DNA of 64,000 nt. Origin: Rhodoferax sp. (GTDB lineage Bacteria; Pseudomonadota; Gammaproteobacteria; Burkholderiales; Burkholderiaceae_C). A model generated the notes under the pieces. The model was not told where the DNA came from. It worked only from the letters and a program-made list of their open reading frames with translations, and did not search any database. Shown here piece after piece: positions 49,154 to 58,958 of this stretch. Each line of letters opens with the position of its first letter. The stretch's first letter is position 1. The DNA lies in contig JAUXOA010000074.1 in assembly GCA_030682475.1 (NCBI GenBank), forward strand, positions 27,430 through 91,429, in the 5' to 3' direction. The position numbers and the translations under genes were made by a program.

Positions 49154-50890
49154 ATGTCGCGTTTCAACCGTTTCCCCCTGCTTGTCGTGTTTATTTTCGC
49201 GCTGACCGCGAACGCACAAACGCCCGACAGCAAAGTGGCCGCACCGATCAGTTCGGCACTCGACAGCGAGCTCTTTTATCAGCTCTTGCTGGGGGAGCTC
49301 AATGCCCGGGAAGGGGAGTCCGGCGCAGCTTACTCGCTGATTCTTGATGCGGCGCGAAAAACGAATGACCCCAGGCTGTACCAGCGCGCCGTCGATATTG
49401 CGCTGCAGGCGCGCTCCGGCGACTCCGCACTGCTGGCAGCCCGTGCCTGGAAACAGGCCCTGCCAGCGTCAAGAGAAGCCAATCGATACGTCTTGCAGAT
49501 ATTGATTGGTCTAAACCGCATTGGCGAGACACTGGAGCCACTCAAGCGTGAGATAGCGGCGACAGACCCCAAAGACCGCAGTAGCGCCGTGTCAACCATC
49601 ACGCGCTACTTTGCACGTGCTAGCGACAAAAAGCTTGCCGCCACCACGGTCGAGCAGGCGCTGACTGGCTATCTGGCAACGCCAGGGGTTGGCGTTTCCG
49701 CCTGGACCGCCATCGGGCGCCTGCGTTTTGATGCTGGCGACGTCAACGGGGCCGTAGATGCGGCCCGCAAAGCGCAGGCAATGGACGCCAAAGCGGAAGG
49801 CCCAGTCCTGCTGGCCTTGTCCATGATGAGCCCCAAGACGCCGCAAGCCGAGGCCATTGTGAAAAAATACCTTGAGGGCAAAGCACAGCCCGAAGTGCGA
49901 ATGGCGTACGCCCGCGCTTTGCTGGACGCCCAGCGCTACGCTGAGGCGGTGGCCCAGTTGCAAGTCATCACTGCCGAAAAACCGGACTCTGCCGAAGCCT
50001 GGCTGATGCAGGGCGTACTCGAATTGCAGGACGCCAAACCCTCTGTCGCCGAGCTGTCCCTCAAGCGCTATGTGGAATTGGCGCTGGTCAAACGCACTGG
50101 CGCATCGCGCGCAGAAACGGGCCGGGGTCTGGTGCAGGCTTACCTCTCCCTGGCCCAAATTGCCGAACAAAGAAAAGATTTTTCTGAGGCCGATGCGTGG
50201 CTCAAGCGCATCGACAGCCCTGACGACCTGCTCAACGCCCAGCTTCGGCGGGCCGCCATTCTTGCCCGCCAGGGCAAGCTCGAAGAAGCGCGCAAACTGA
50301 TTCGCAGCCAGCCCGAGAAGTCTCCGGCAGACGCCCGGCTGAAAGTCAGCGCTGAAGTCCAGTTGCTGCGTGACAGCAAACAATACAAGGGCGCCTATGC
50401 CATTCTGGCAGAAGCCACGGCGCGCAACCCCAATGATTTTGATCTTGTTTATGACATGGCCATGGTGGCCGAGAAACTCGGCCACCTGGAGGAAATGGAG
50501 CGCCTGCTGCGCAGCGTGATCGCCAGCAAACCGGAGTACCAGCATGCTTACAACGCGCTGGGCTACTCGCTGGCAGATCGGAACATCCGCTTGTCCGAGG
50601 CCAAACAGCTCATTTTGAGGGCGCTGGAATATGCACCAGGTGACCCCTTCATTACTGACAGCCTGGGCTGGGTTGAATTCCGCAGCGGCAATCTGGCGGA
50701 GGCTCTGCGCCTCCTTCAGGGGGCATTCAAAGCCAGGCCGGACGCAGAAATTGCAGCCCATCTGGGTGAGGTGTTGTGGACCATGGGTCGGCGTGATCAG
50801 GCCGTGAGCACCTGGAAAGAGGGCCTGCAAATCAATGCCGAGAATGAGACCCTGCTGGAAACACTCAAACGCCTGCGTGTGAAGTTGTGA
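49154..50890 (+). CDS. Exported TPR-repeat protein
   Basis: 578 residues. [22 protein letters not shown] is a signal peptide; an in-frame ATG at 49136 is the alternative start. The rest is alpha-helical TPR-like repeats (e.g. [63 protein letters not shown]). Genes of this type usually sit upstream of lolB and are taken as periplasmic or outer-membrane scaffolds. The lolB GTG overlaps its stop (GTGA), so the two are coupled. Confidence 0.88.
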   Translation: MSRFNRFPLLVVFIFALTANAQTPDSKVAAPISSALDSELFYQLLLGELNAREGESGAAYSLILDAARKTNDPRLYQRAVDIALQARSGDSALLAARAWKQALPASREANRYVLQILIGLNRIGETLEPLKREIAATDPKDRSSAVSTITRYFARASDKKLAATTVEQALTGYLATPGVGVSAWTAIGRLRFDAGDVNGAVDAARKAQAMDAKAEGPVLLALSMMSPKTPQAEAIVKKYLEGKAQPEVRMAYARALLDAQRYAEAVAQLQVITAEKPDSAEAWLMQGVLELQDAKPSVAELSLKRYVELALVKRTGASRAETGRGLVQAYLSLAQIAEQRKDFSEADAWLKRIDSPDDLLNAQLRRAAILARQGKLEEARKLIRSQPEKSPADARLKVSAEVQLLRDSKQYKGAYAILAEATARNPNDFDLVYDMAMVAEKLGHLEEMERLLRSVIASKPEYQHAYNALGYSLADRNIRLSEAKQLILRALEYAPGDPFITDSLGWVEFRSGNLAEALRLLQGAFKARPDAEIAAHLGEVLWTMGRRDQAVSTWKEGLQINAENETLLETLKRLRVKL

Positions 50891-51399
50891 GGCAGCAGGT
50901 GAAAGCCGTTTCTGCGCTGGTTTTTTTTGTCATCTTATTTATGGCTGGTTGCGCAGTTCCAACCGAGACCAGCATCTCAAATCAGTCTGAACTCTCGCCT
51001 TGGCGCGGGCGGCTGGCAGTTCGGGTCGAGTCCGACCAGCCGCAGTCTCAACCGCAGTCCTTTGCCGCCGGATTTGAGCTGACCGGCAACCCCCTGGTCG
51101 GCGAGTTGACTCTGTATACGCCGCTGGGCCAGACCGCCGCCGCCCTCTCTTGGTCTTCCCAAACTGCGACCCTGCGCAGCAATGGCGAGGTTCGCTACTT
51201 CGAGTCGCTGGACACCTTGATCAAACAGGCGGTCGGCGCCGAGATACCCGTGGTGGCACTCTTTGCCTGGCTGGCGGGTGACAACATGGTGATGGCAGGC
51301 TGGAGCGCCGACCTGTCACACCATGCCAATGGGCGGATCACGGCCCGGCGTACGCAACCGGCCCCCGTGGCAGAACTCCGTCTGGTGCTGGAGAAGTAG
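50887..51399 (+). CDS. lolB: Outer membrane lipoprotein receptor LolB
   Basis: 170 residues with a GTG start. The signal peptide ends FMAGC, a lipobox. The mature part has WRGRLAVRVES, SFAAGFELTGNPLVGELTLYTPLGQTAA and VVALFAWLAGD, matching LolB. It accepts lipoproteins from LolA and inserts them in the outer membrane. It lies between the TPR gene and ispE, the standard order. A tandem REP-A pair now separates it from ispE. Confidence 0.9.
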   Translation: MRQQVKAVSALVFFVILFMAGCAVPTETSISNQSELSPWRGRLAVRVESDQPQSQPQSFAAGFELTGNPLVGELTLYTPLGQTAAALSWSSQTATLRSNGEVRYFESLDTLIKQAVGAEIPVVALFAWLAGDNMVMAGWSADLSHHANGRITARRTQPAPVAELRLVLEK

Positions 51400-51407
51400 C
51401 ACCTGAT

Positions 51408-51484
51408 CAGTTGAGGACAGAGCTAAAGGTCTGTCCCGCAAATTTAATCAGTTGAGGACAGAGCTAAAGATCTGTCCCGCAAGT
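51408..51484. repeat. Tandem short REP-A pair between lolB and ispE
   Basis: Two copies (51408-51442 and 51449-51484) of CAGTTGAGGACAGAGCTAAA followed by GRTCTGTCCCGCAA. Each can fold as a hairpin. The second copy ends 3 bp before the ispE ATG. Confidence 0.9.
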
Positions 51485-51487
51485 TAT

Positions 51488-52363
51488 ATGAAAATGTTCT
51501 ACGACATTGCCGCCCCGGCCAAGCTCAACCTGTTTTTGCACATCACGGGCAGGAGAAGCGATGGCTATCATCTGCTGCAATCCGTCTTCATGCTGATCGA
51601 CTGGTGCGACACCTTGCACTTCGACCTCCGCGCTGATGGGAAAATCAGCCGCGAAGACCTTGGCACACCGTTGCCGGTGGACGACCTGATCGTCCGCGCT
51701 GCGCGCGCCCTGAAGGCGGCCAGCAGCAGTCCGTTCGGTGTTCACATCGGAATTGAAAAACGCATTCCGACGCAGGCTGGCATGGGCGGTGGCTCGTCCG
51801 ACGCAGCATCGACCCTGCTTGCACTGAACCGTCTGTGGAAACTCGACTATTGCCTGGAAAAACTCACGCAAATCGGGTTTCAACTGGGTGCCGATGTGCC
51901 ATTTTTTTTGGCTGGACACAATGCCTGGGTCGAAGGTATCGGTGAAAAAATGAGCCCTGTCGCCCTGCCAGCAGCTCGCTTTTTAGTGGTTAAACCAGCC
52001 GAAGGGCTGGAAACAAGACTGATTTTCTCGGACCCCTGCCTGAAAAGAAACAGTGAAACTGCTATAATCTCAGGCTTCGCTGCAGATGCATTCGGTTTTG
52101 GCCGTAACGACTTGCAGAGCGTTGCCCAAAGACTTTGCCCCGGCGTGACCCAAGCCCTTGAATGGCTTGCTTTGCACGGGCTCAGTGGCCGGATGACAGG
52201 CTCTGGAAGCGCGGTGTTTGCACAAGTATTGCAGGAGTTTGACTTGCCGGGCGGGCCAAGCGCGTTTCAGGTCAGGTTGTGCAACAGTTTGGCTGTTCAT
52301 CCCCTGGTGGGCTGGGCAAGCAGCGACAGTTTATCGGGAAAATTATCGGTTGGTGGCGTTTAA
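51488..52363 (+). CDS. ispE: 4-diphosphocytidyl-2-C-methyl-D-erythritol kinase
   Basis: 291 residues from MKMFYDIAAPAKLNLFLHIT. PTQAGMGGGSSDAASTLLAL is the GHMP-kinase ATP loop, and GRMTGSGSAVFA the C-terminal motif. It is the fourth step of the MEP isoprenoid pathway. The frame is open from 51452 through REP-A, so longer starts are spurious. No good Shine-Dalgarno is left before the ATG. A likely promoter for tRNA-Gln/prs lies inside this gene. Confidence 0.94.
   Translation: MKMFYDIAAPAKLNLFLHITGRRSDGYHLLQSVFMLIDWCDTLHFDLRADGKISREDLGTPLPVDDLIVRAARALKAASSSPFGVHIGIEKRIPTQAGMGGGSSDAASTLLALNRLWKLDYCLEKLTQIGFQLGADVPFFLAGHNAWVEGIGEKMSPVALPAARFLVVKPAEGLETRLIFSDPCLKRNSETAIISGFAADAFGFGRNDLQSVAQRLCPGVTQALEWLALHGLSGRMTGSGSAVFAQVLQEFDLPGGPSAFQVRLCNSLAVHPLVGWASSDSLSGKLSVGGV
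52040..52068 (+). promoter_or_regulatory. Promoter inside ispE, for tRNA-Gln and prs
   Basis: CTGAAA (52040-52045), 17 bp, TATAAT (52063-52068). It lies within ispE coding sequence about 310 bp before tRNA-Gln. In E. coli the prs promoter is also inside the upstream ispE (ychB) gene. Confidence 0.55.
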
Positions 52364-52378
52364 GCTGCCGACCCGTGT

Positions 52379-52455
52379 AGGGGAGTCGCCAAGTTGGTTA
52401 AGGCACTGGATTTTGATTCCAGCATGCGAAGGTTCGAATCCTTCTTCCCCTGCCA
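52379..52455 (+). tRNA. tRNA-Gln (TTG)
   Basis: 77 nt with encoded CCA. Acceptor AGGGGAG/TTCCCCT (last pair G-U), anticodon stem CTGGA/TCCAG with loop TTTTGAT giving TTG. It sits between ispE and prs. Confidence 0.96.
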
Positions 52456-52523
52456 AATATTGGATCGTACGTACCGTATGCTGAACGTACAAACGAAAAT
52501 GTTACTCAATCGCTGGAATACTC

Positions 52524-53501
52524 ATGCAGGCTCCTCAACCCCCTGATTTCATGGTTTTTACCGGCAATGCCAATCCCGGTATGGCGGCGGAAATTGCCCG
52601 CTATCTGAATATTTCGCTGGGTGCCGCCACGGTTGGCCGTTTCTCCGATGGTGAAGTGACCGTCGAAATCAAACAGAACGTGCGCGCCCGGGACGTCTTT
52701 GTGGTGCAGTCCACTTGCGCGCCGACCAACGAGAACCTGATGGAATTGCTGATCATGGTGGACGCGCTCAAGCGCGCCTCAGCAGAACGCATCAGTGCCG
52801 TGATTCCGTATTTTGGTTATGCACGGCAAGACCGTCGTCCGCGCTCAAGCCGTGTGCCCATTACCGCCAAGGTCGTGGCCAACATGCTGCAGGCCGTCGG
52901 TGTGGCCCGCGTGTTGACCATGGATTTGCATGCTGACCAGATTCAGGGGTTTTTTGATATCCCGGTCGACAACATTTATGCGTCCCCCGTGTTGCTGGGA
53001 GATTTGCGTCAGAAAAACTATGAAGACCTGATCGTGGTGTCGCCCGATGTGGGTGGCGTGGTGCGTGCCCGCGCCCTGGCCAAGCAGCTCAATTGCGACC
53101 TCGCCATCATCGACAAACGTCGCCCCAAAGCCAATCTGAGCGAGGTGATGCACGTCATCGGTGAAATCGACGGACGCAACTGCGTCATCATGGACGATAT
53201 GATCGACACCGCGGGTACCTTGGTCAAAGCAGCGGAGGTCTTGAAGGAGCGCGGCGCGAAAAAGGTTTACGCGTATTGCACGCACCCCATTTTTTCGGGC
53301 CCCGCCATTGAACGCATCACCAGTGGCAATGTGCTCGATGAAGTGGTCGTCACCAACACCATTCCTCTGAGCCAGGCGGCGGCTGCCTGCCAGAAAATTC
53401 GGCAACTGAGCGTGGCACCGCTGATCGCCGAGACGATCCAGCGCATTGCCAAGGGTGAGTCCGTCATGAGTTTGTTCTCGGATCAGGAGAATCTTTTTTG
53501 A
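52524..53501 (+). CDS. prs: Ribose-phosphate pyrophosphokinase
   Basis: 325 residues. [17 protein letters not shown], the [10 protein letters not shown] loop, [19 protein letters not shown] and the PRPP loop [20 protein letters not shown] are all present. It makes PRPP for nucleotides, His, Trp and NAD. The order ispE-tRNA(Gln)-prs-rplY-pth is typical of betaproteobacteria. A REP-A array starts 3 bp after its stop. Confidence 0.96.
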   Translation: MQAPQPPDFMVFTGNANPGMAAEIARYLNISLGAATVGRFSDGEVTVEIKQNVRARDVFVVQSTCAPTNENLMELLIMVDALKRASAERISAVIPYFGYARQDRRPRSSRVPITAKVVANMLQAVGVARVLTMDLHADQIQGFFDIPVDNIYASPVLLGDLRQKNYEDLIVVSPDVGGVVRARALAKQLNCDLAIIDKRRPKANLSEVMHVIGEIDGRNCVIMDDMIDTAGTLVKAAEVLKERGAKKVYAYCTHPIFSGPAIERITSGNVLDEVVVTNTIPLSQAAAACQKIRQLSVAPLIAETIQRIAKGESVMSLFSDQENLF

Positions 53502-53504
53502 AGC

Positions 53505-53690
53505 TTTGTGGGACAGACCGCAGCTACGCGAAGCGAGCCAGCTCTGTCCCCAACTGATTGTCGGATGTTGGAAGTTCACTTTGTGGGACAGACCGAATCC
53601 TGAGACTTTGTGGGACAGACCGCAGCTACGCGCAGCGAGCAAGCTCTGTCCTCAACCGTTCAAAGTGCCAGTTCTGCCCCCAACTGATCA
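53505..53690. repeat. REP-A array between prs and rplY
   Basis: Inverted orientation relative to the lolB-ispE copies. Units include TTTGTGGGACAGACCGCAGC, CGAGCCAGCTCTGTCCCCAACTG, TTTGTGGGACAGACCGAATC, TTTGTGGGACAGACCGCAGC again, AAGCTCTGTCCTCAACCG, and a variant GTTCTGCCCCCAACTG like the one at 9013. The array is an open frame continuous with rplY, which misleads start calling. Confidence 0.85.
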
Positions 53691-53799
53691 GATACCTGTC
53701 CAGACAAAAAGCGGATTCGCGCACCCAACAAACAGATGCCGGGTCCTTGTTAAACCGGAGTCACACTGGTCGCGGTGGACTCCTCCAGGAGTAGAAACT

Positions 53800-54504
53800 A
53801 TGAAATTCGTCGCTTTTGAGCGCTCAAAGCAGGGTACGGGTGCGAGCCGCCGTCTCCGCATCGCCGGTCGCACGCCCGGTATCGTCTATGGTGGCTCTGG
53901 TGAACCTCAGCAGATCGAGATTGACCACAATGCACTGTGGCACGCCTTGAAGAAAGAAGCCTTCCATGCCACCGTTCTGGACATGGAAATGGGCGGCAAA
54001 GACAGCAAAGTCTTGTTGCGTGACGTGCAAATGCACCCCTTCAAGCAGCTCATCCTGCACATTGACTTCCAGCGCGTCGATGCCAACACCAAACTGCACA
54101 TGAAGGTACCCCTGCACTACAGCGGCGATGAAAACTCGCCCGCTGTCAAAACAGAAGGCTGTGTCGCCAATCACGTGGTGACCGAGATTGAAGTGCTGTG
54201 CTTGCCTGCCGACTTGCCCGAGTTCATCGCGGTGGATTTGAGTGGCCTGAAAAAAGGCGCATCACTGCACTTGAACGACATCACATTGCCCAAGGGTGTG
54301 ACGGCTGTGACACGTGGCAAAAACAACCCGGTTCTGGTGTCTGTGGTGGCCGTTGCTGGCGCAGAAGCGCCTGTTGTAGCAGCGGCAGCAGCGCCCGTAG
54401 CAGCGGTTGCTGCGCCCGCAGCCGCCGGCAAGGCAGCTGGCAAGGCAGCACCCGCCGCCGCCAAAGCACCTGCAGTGAAAGCACCTGCAGCCAAGAAGAA
54501 GTAA
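53800..54504 (+). CDS. rplY: 50S ribosomal protein L25 (Ctc form)
   Basis: 234 residues from [20 protein letters not shown], after CCAGGAG. The 5S rRNA-binding L25 domain is residues 1-about 95 and the TL5/Ctc beta domain about 100-185. The tail is Ala/Pro/Lys-rich low-complexity sequence (about 190-234). The open frame continues 98 codons upstream through REP-A sequence; this is an artefact. It binds 5S rRNA in the large subunit. Confidence 0.95.
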   Translation: MKFVAFERSKQGTGASRRLRIAGRTPGIVYGGSGEPQQIEIDHNALWHALKKEAFHATVLDMEMGGKDSKVLLRDVQMHPFKQLILHIDFQRVDANTKLHMKVPLHYSGDENSPAVKTEGCVANHVVTEIEVLCLPADLPEFIAVDLSGLKKGASLHLNDITLPKGVTAVTRGKNNPVLVSVVAVAGAEAPVVAAAAAPVAAVAAPAAAGKAAGKAAPAAAKAPAVKAPAAKKK

Positions 54505-54534
54505 TCTTAAATAGATTACCCGTTCGGTCCCAAT

Positions 54535-54563
54535 AACGGCCCACTTCGGTGGGCCGTTTCGTT
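54535..54563 (+). terminator. Terminator of rplY
   Basis: AACGGCCCAC-TTCG-GTGGGCCGTT, a 10-bp stem closed by a TTCG tetraloop, followed by a T-rich stretch that merges with the REP-B left arm. Confidence 0.88.
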
Positions 54564-54660
54564 TAATTTGGGGTCAGATTCCAAATTCGTCATCCGAGCC
54601 GGACGGTTACACTGCGGCGCTATGCGTCGCAACGAGATTGGAATCTGACCCCAATTAAAC
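54561..54660. repeat. Full REP-B element directly before pth
   Basis: Left arm 54561-54584 (GTTTAATTTGGGGTCAGATT CCAA) and right arm 54638-54660 (TTGGAATCTGACCCCAATTA AAC) are inverted repeats differing by one T. A 53-bp middle holds a smaller TGCG/CGCA hairpin. The right arm touches the pth ATG. Confidence 0.92.
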
Positions 54661-55275
54661 ATGATCAGACTCTTTGTTGGTCTTGGTAATCCCGGCCCCG
54701 AATATGAATCGACCCGTCACAACGCGGGTTTCTGGTGGCTGGATGCGGTCGCACGCGAGCTCAAAACAAGCCTCGTGATGGATAAAAGCTACCACGGCCT
54801 GGCGGCGCGAACGTCCGTCAACGGGCAAACGGTATGGCTGCTGAAACCGCAAACCTTCATGAACCTGTGCGGCAAGTCAGTCGTTTCACTGGCGCGTTTT
54901 TTCAAAATTGCGCCGCAGGAAATACTGGTGGCACACGATGAGCTCGATATCGTTCCCGGCGAGGCCAAACTCAAGCTCGGAGGCAGCCACGCCGGACACA
55001 ACGGTTTGCGCGACATTCATGCCCAACTCGGCACCGACGACTACTGGCGCCTGCGCTTGGGTGTCGGACATCCGGGCGTCAAGTCTGAGGTCATCAACTG
55101 GGTGCTGAAAACCCCCTCGCTCGATCACCGGCTGGCGATTGACCAAAGCATTGCCCGCGCGCTCACGGCCCTGCCACACTTGCTGGCGGGCGACATGGAG
55201 AAAGCCACCCTGCGAGTGCACACCAGCAAGCCGCCCAGGCCCAAACCACCGAAGCCTGAAAATACAGCTCCGTAA
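54661..55275 (+). CDS. pth: Peptidyl-tRNA hydrolase
   Basis: 204 residues. [20 protein letters not shown] carries the catalytic His and Asn region, and [41 protein letters not shown] complete the site. It frees tRNA from peptidyl-tRNAs. The ATG directly follows a REP-B arm (CCAATTAAAC), so no Shine-Dalgarno is present and the native leader is gone. The C-terminal tail is Pro/Lys-rich. Confidence 0.95.
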   Translation: MIRLFVGLGNPGPEYESTRHNAGFWWLDAVARELKTSLVMDKSYHGLAARTSVNGQTVWLLKPQTFMNLCGKSVVSLARFFKIAPQEILVAHDELDIVPGEAKLKLGGSHAGHNGLRDIHAQLGTDDYWRLRLGVGHPGVKSEVINWVLKTPSLDHRLAIDQSIARALTALPHLLAGDMEKATLRVHTSKPPRPKPPKPENTAP

Positions 55276-55314
55276 ATCCAGATTCGCCGAAGCCCTTCGA
55301 ACAGGAAACACCCG

Positions 55315-55731
55315 ATGCAAAGCCCGTCACTGAACGCTTTAGTTTTAATAGCTATTACCGCTTTATCGACAGCGACCTCAGCTCAAAGTGTTTACAAATG
55401 TGGTGACACCTACAGCCAGCTACCCTGCCCTGGCGGTGTTGTCGTCGACGCCACAGACCAGCGAACCAGTGCCCAAAAAGCGCAGTCCGATTTGGCAACC
55501 GGTCGCGACGCCCGAACCGCCGAGGCCATGGAGAAGGCACGCTTGCAGCAGGAAAAAATAGACCTTGCTGCCAACACGCCGAGGGTTAAGCCAGCAAGCC
55601 CTGATAAAGCAAAAAACACGCAAACAAGCCCGGCGAAGAAGAGGAAACAGGCTTCAAAAAAGCGCGTCGATAAAAAGGGCGTAGCGCCTCACCCAAAAGA
55701 TGAACTGTCTCAAAGCCCAAAAAGTCAATGA
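55315..55731 (+). CDS. DUF4124-like periplasmic protein
   Basis: 138 residues. A signal peptide ends at about TATSAQ, followed by SVYKCGDTYSQLPCPGGVVVD, the two-Cys start of DUF4124 domains. The C-terminal half is Lys/Ala/Ser-rich and likely disordered. The function of the family is unknown. It ends 2 bp before the convergent ferredoxin gene. Confidence 0.8.
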   Translation: MQSPSLNALVLIAITALSTATSAQSVYKCGDTYSQLPCPGGVVVDATDQRTSAQKAQSDLATGRDARTAEAMEKARLQQEKIDLAANTPRVKPASPDKAKNTQTSPAKKRKQASKKRVDKKGVAPHPKDELSQSPKSQ

Positions 55732-55733
55732 CC

Positions 55734-56024
<291 letters not shown>

Positions 56025-56140
56025 TCAAAAGTATTCGAACTAAACAACATGGATCGAATTATCGGCGTTTCGGCGCAGGGCAAGCCCAACACCCTACTGG
56101 CATCATGCCCTTGCACAACACGGCGATCTGACCAGTTTTT

Positions 56141-57091
56141 ATGGGTTTATTTCTCTTCAAACGCTTCTTGACACTGCTGGTTACCCTGGTGGGGGCCTCG
56201 GTCGTGGTGTTTCTGGTGCTGGAAATTCTGCCCGGCGATGCGGCCCAAATTTTGATGGGACCAGACGCTGCGCCAGACACCGTTCAGGCGCTGGCCACCA
56301 AGCTGGGACTGGACCGTCCCCCCATGGAACGCTACTGGCAGTGGGTCATCGGACTGCTGGTGGGTGAGATGGGTGTGAGTTATACCTACAGCACGCCGGT
56401 GTTCGAACTGGTACTCGAACGCCTGGCCGTGACGGTGCCGCTGGCCGTGATGGCCATGCTGTTGACCACCGTCCTGGCACTGGCAGTGGGTATTTATGCC
56501 GCCTCGCGCCACAACCGTCTGGGTGATGTCGGCTTGATGGGCTTGACCCAGATCGGCATCGCGGTGCCTAATTTCTGGTTTGCGATTCTGCTCATTTTGC
56601 TGTTCTCGGTTCACCTCCAGTGGTTTTCGGCGGGCGGTTTTCCGGGCTGGGGTGAGGATGCTGCGCAGTCTCTTAAATCCCTGCTGTTGCCGGCGCTCTC
56701 GCTGGCCGTGGTGCAGGCCGCTATTTTGGCGCGCATCACCCGTTCGGCGGTGCTCGACGTACTGCGGGAAGACTTTGTGCGTACCGCGCGGGCCAAGGGC
56801 TTGTCGCAGCGTGCCACCCTGTGGCGCCATGTGCTGCGCAATGCCATGATTCCGGTGCTCACCGTCATGGGGCTGCAATTTGCCAACCTGCTCGCGGGCA
56901 CGATCGTGGTGGAAAACGTTTTTTACCTGCCGGGACTGGGGCGGCTGGTGTTCCAGTCCATCTCCAACCGGGATCTGATCGTGGTGCGTAATTGCGTCAT
57001 GTTGCTGGCCGCCATGGTGATTGTTGTCAACTTCGTGGTGGACGTGTTGTACGCCGTGATCGATCCGCGCGTGAAGGCGAACGATCTATGA
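56141..57091 (+). CDS. Peptide-type ABC transporter permease (DppB-like)
   Basis: 316 residues with six membrane helices. The N-terminal FLFKRFLTLLVTLVGASVVVFLV and the EAA loop VLREDFVRTARAKGLSQRATLWRHVLRNA are typical of DppB/OppB. It opens an operon of permease, permease, two ATPases, binding protein and amidase. It shares an ATGA overlap with the next permease. Confidence 0.94.
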   Translation: MGLFLFKRFLTLLVTLVGASVVVFLVLEILPGDAAQILMGPDAAPDTVQALATKLGLDRPPMERYWQWVIGLLVGEMGVSYTYSTPVFELVLERLAVTVPLAVMAMLLTTVLALAVGIYAASRHNRLGDVGLMGLTQIGIAVPNFWFAILLILLFSVHLQWFSAGGFPGWGEDAAQSLKSLLLPALSLAVVQAAILARITRSAVLDVLREDFVRTARAKGLSQRATLWRHVLRNAMIPVLTVMGLQFANLLAGTIVVENVFYLPGLGRLVFQSISNRDLIVVRNCVMLLAAMVIVVNFVVDVLYAVIDPRVKANDL

Positions 57092-57951
57092 GCCAGACTG
57101 CAAGGGCACACCCGCCGGTCAGCTTGGTGTCACGCGCGCTGACACATCGCAGTTTTGCGATCGGCGCTGTGCTGACCCTGCTGCTGCTATCGACCGCGGC
57201 CTTGTCGCTGGTCTGGACCCCCTGGTCGCCGTATGAAATCGACATGACGGCCAAGCTGCAGCCACCCGATGCGCAGCACTGGCTGGGTACCGATCCTTTT
57301 GGCCGCGATGTCACCTCCTTGCTGCTGGTCGGTGCGCGCAATTCAATTCTGGTGGGTGTTATTGCCGTCAGCATTGGTTTGCTCGCTGGCACCGCCCTGG
57401 GCCTGCTGGCGGCAGCACGACGCGGCTGGCTGGAGGAGCTGATCATGCGACTGGCCGATTTCACCTTTGCATTTCCCGCCATTTTGTCTGCCATCATGAT
57501 GACCGCCGTGTTTGGCGCCGGCATCGTCAACGCCATCATTGCCATCGGCATTTTCAATATTCCCGTTTTTGCCCGCGTCACGCGGGCCAGCGCCAACGCC
57601 GTGTGGTCGCGTGAGTTCGTGCTGGCGGCGCGCGCCAGTGGCAAAGGGCCATGGCGTATCACGCTCGATCATATCTTGCCCAATATTGCGTCGGTGCTGA
57701 TCGTGCAAGCCACCATCCAGTTTGCGCTGGCGATCCTGGCCGAGGCCGCGCTTTCCTATCTGGGTCTGGGCACCCAGCCGCCGCAACCCTCATGGGGCCG
57801 CATGCTGGCCGAGGCGCAAACGCTGTTGTTTCAGGCCCCTCTGCTGGCCGTGTTTCCGGGTCTGGCCATTGCCATGGCCGTGCTGGGCCTGAACTTGTTG
57901 GGCGACGGCCTGCGCGACCTGATGGATCCACGTCTGGCCCGCAAGCGCTAG
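57088..57951 (+). CDS. Peptide-type ABC transporter permease (DppC-like)
   Basis: 287 residues from MSQTARAHPPVSLVSRALTH. The N-terminal OppC-like cytosolic part precedes the helices; LGTDPFGRDVTSLLLVGARNS and the EAA loop FVLAARASGKGPWRITLDHILPN are hallmark motifs. The start overlaps the upstream permease stop by 4 bp. It pairs with it to form the membrane channel. Confidence 0.94.
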   Translation: MSQTARAHPPVSLVSRALTHRSFAIGAVLTLLLLSTAALSLVWTPWSPYEIDMTAKLQPPDAQHWLGTDPFGRDVTSLLLVGARNSILVGVIAVSIGLLAGTALGLLAAARRGWLEELIMRLADFTFAFPAILSAIMMTAVFGAGIVNAIIAIGIFNIPVFARVTRASANAVWSREFVLAARASGKGPWRITLDHILPNIASVLIVQATIQFALAILAEAALSYLGLGTQPPQPSWGRMLAEAQTLLFQAPLLAVFPGLAIAMAVLGLNLLGDGLRDLMDPRLARKR

Positions 57952-57959
57952 AACCCCCC

Positions 57960-58958
57960 ATGCCACTGCTTGAAGTTCAAAATCTATCCGTGCGGCTACC
58001 AACCCAGCGCGGCCCGGCGGATGCGGTTCGCGGTGTGAGTTTCAATCTGGAACGCGGTGAGACGCTGGGCCTGATCGGGGAATCCGGTTGTGGCAAGTCG
58101 ATCACGGCGTTGTCACTGATGGGCTTGCTACCGGAGCGCTCGGTAGTTTCTGGCAGCATCCGCTTTGAGCAGCAGGAGCTGGTAGGCCTGGATGACGCTG
58201 CCCTGCAGCGATTGCGCGGCAACCGCATCGGCATGATTTTTCAGGAGCCCATGACGGCGCTGAACCCGGTGCACACCATCGGGCACCAGGTAGCAGAGCC
58301 GCTGCGCCTGCACCGCGGGGCCTCTGCCAAGGGAGCGCGACAGCAAGCCATTGCCCTGCTTGACCGCGTTGGCATTGCCGATGCCGCGCGCCGCGTTGAT
58401 GCTTACCCGCATCAGTTCTCAGGCGGTCAGCGCCAGCGCATCACCATCGCCATGGCGCTGGCCTGCGGGCCTGATCTGTTGATCGCCGATGAGCCCACCA
58501 CCGCACTCGATGTGACCATCCAGGGACAAATTCTGGATCTCATCAGCGACCTGGTGCAGGAGCGCGGCATGGCCCTGCTGCTGATCTCCCACGACCTGGG
58601 CGTCATCGCCCAGAATGCCTCCCGCATGCTGGTGATGTACGGCGGCACGGTGGTGGAAAGCGGTCCGGCGTCGGCGGTTTTTGCCGACATGGCACACCCC
58701 TACACACGCGGCCTGTTTGGCGCCCGGCCGCAACTCGGGGCGGCCCGCGGCACTCGCTTGACGACCATCGTTGGCAGCGTGCCGGAACTGATAGACCTGC
58801 CCGCCGGTTGCCCTTTTTTTGAGCGCTGCCCTTTGGCCATTGCCGAGTGCGCCAGCACCCGGCCCGCACCCAGCGAGCTGGGCCAGTCACACCAGGCGAG
58901 CTGCCTGCGCCTTGATGCCGTGTCCGCCGCCACGGCAACTACCGGGGACACGCCATGA
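57960..58958 (+). CDS. ABC transporter ATPase (DppD-like)
   Basis: 332 residues. Walker [15 protein letters not shown], signature [15 protein letters not shown], Walker [13 protein letters not shown] and the switch His [11 protein letters not shown] are complete. The C-terminal Cys cluster ([16 protein letters not shown]) is the oligopeptide/dipeptide C-terminal domain, which may bind an FeS cluster. It couples to the upstream permeases. Confidence 0.94.
   Translation: MPLLEVQNLSVRLPTQRGPADAVRGVSFNLERGETLGLIGESGCGKSITALSLMGLLPERSVVSGSIRFEQQELVGLDDAALQRLRGNRIGMIFQEPMTALNPVHTIGHQVAEPLRLHRGASAKGARQQAIALLDRVGIADAARRVDAYPHQFSGGQRQRITIAMALACGPDLLIADEPTTALDVTIQGQILDLISDLVQERGMALLLISHDLGVIAQNASRMLVMYGGTVVESGPASAVFADMAHPYTRGLFGARPQLGAARGTRLTTIVGSVPELIDLPAGCPFFERCPLAIAECASTRPAPSELGQSHQASCLRLDAVSAATATTGDTP

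Noticed and set aside
51452..51487. Longer ispE start
   Set aside because: The added codons are REP-A sequence; the family begins at about MKMFYDIAAPAKLNL.
53506..53799. N-terminal extension of rplY
   Set aside because: It is translated REP-A sequence; the ATG at 53800 has a strong ribosome-binding site and the conserved L25 start.
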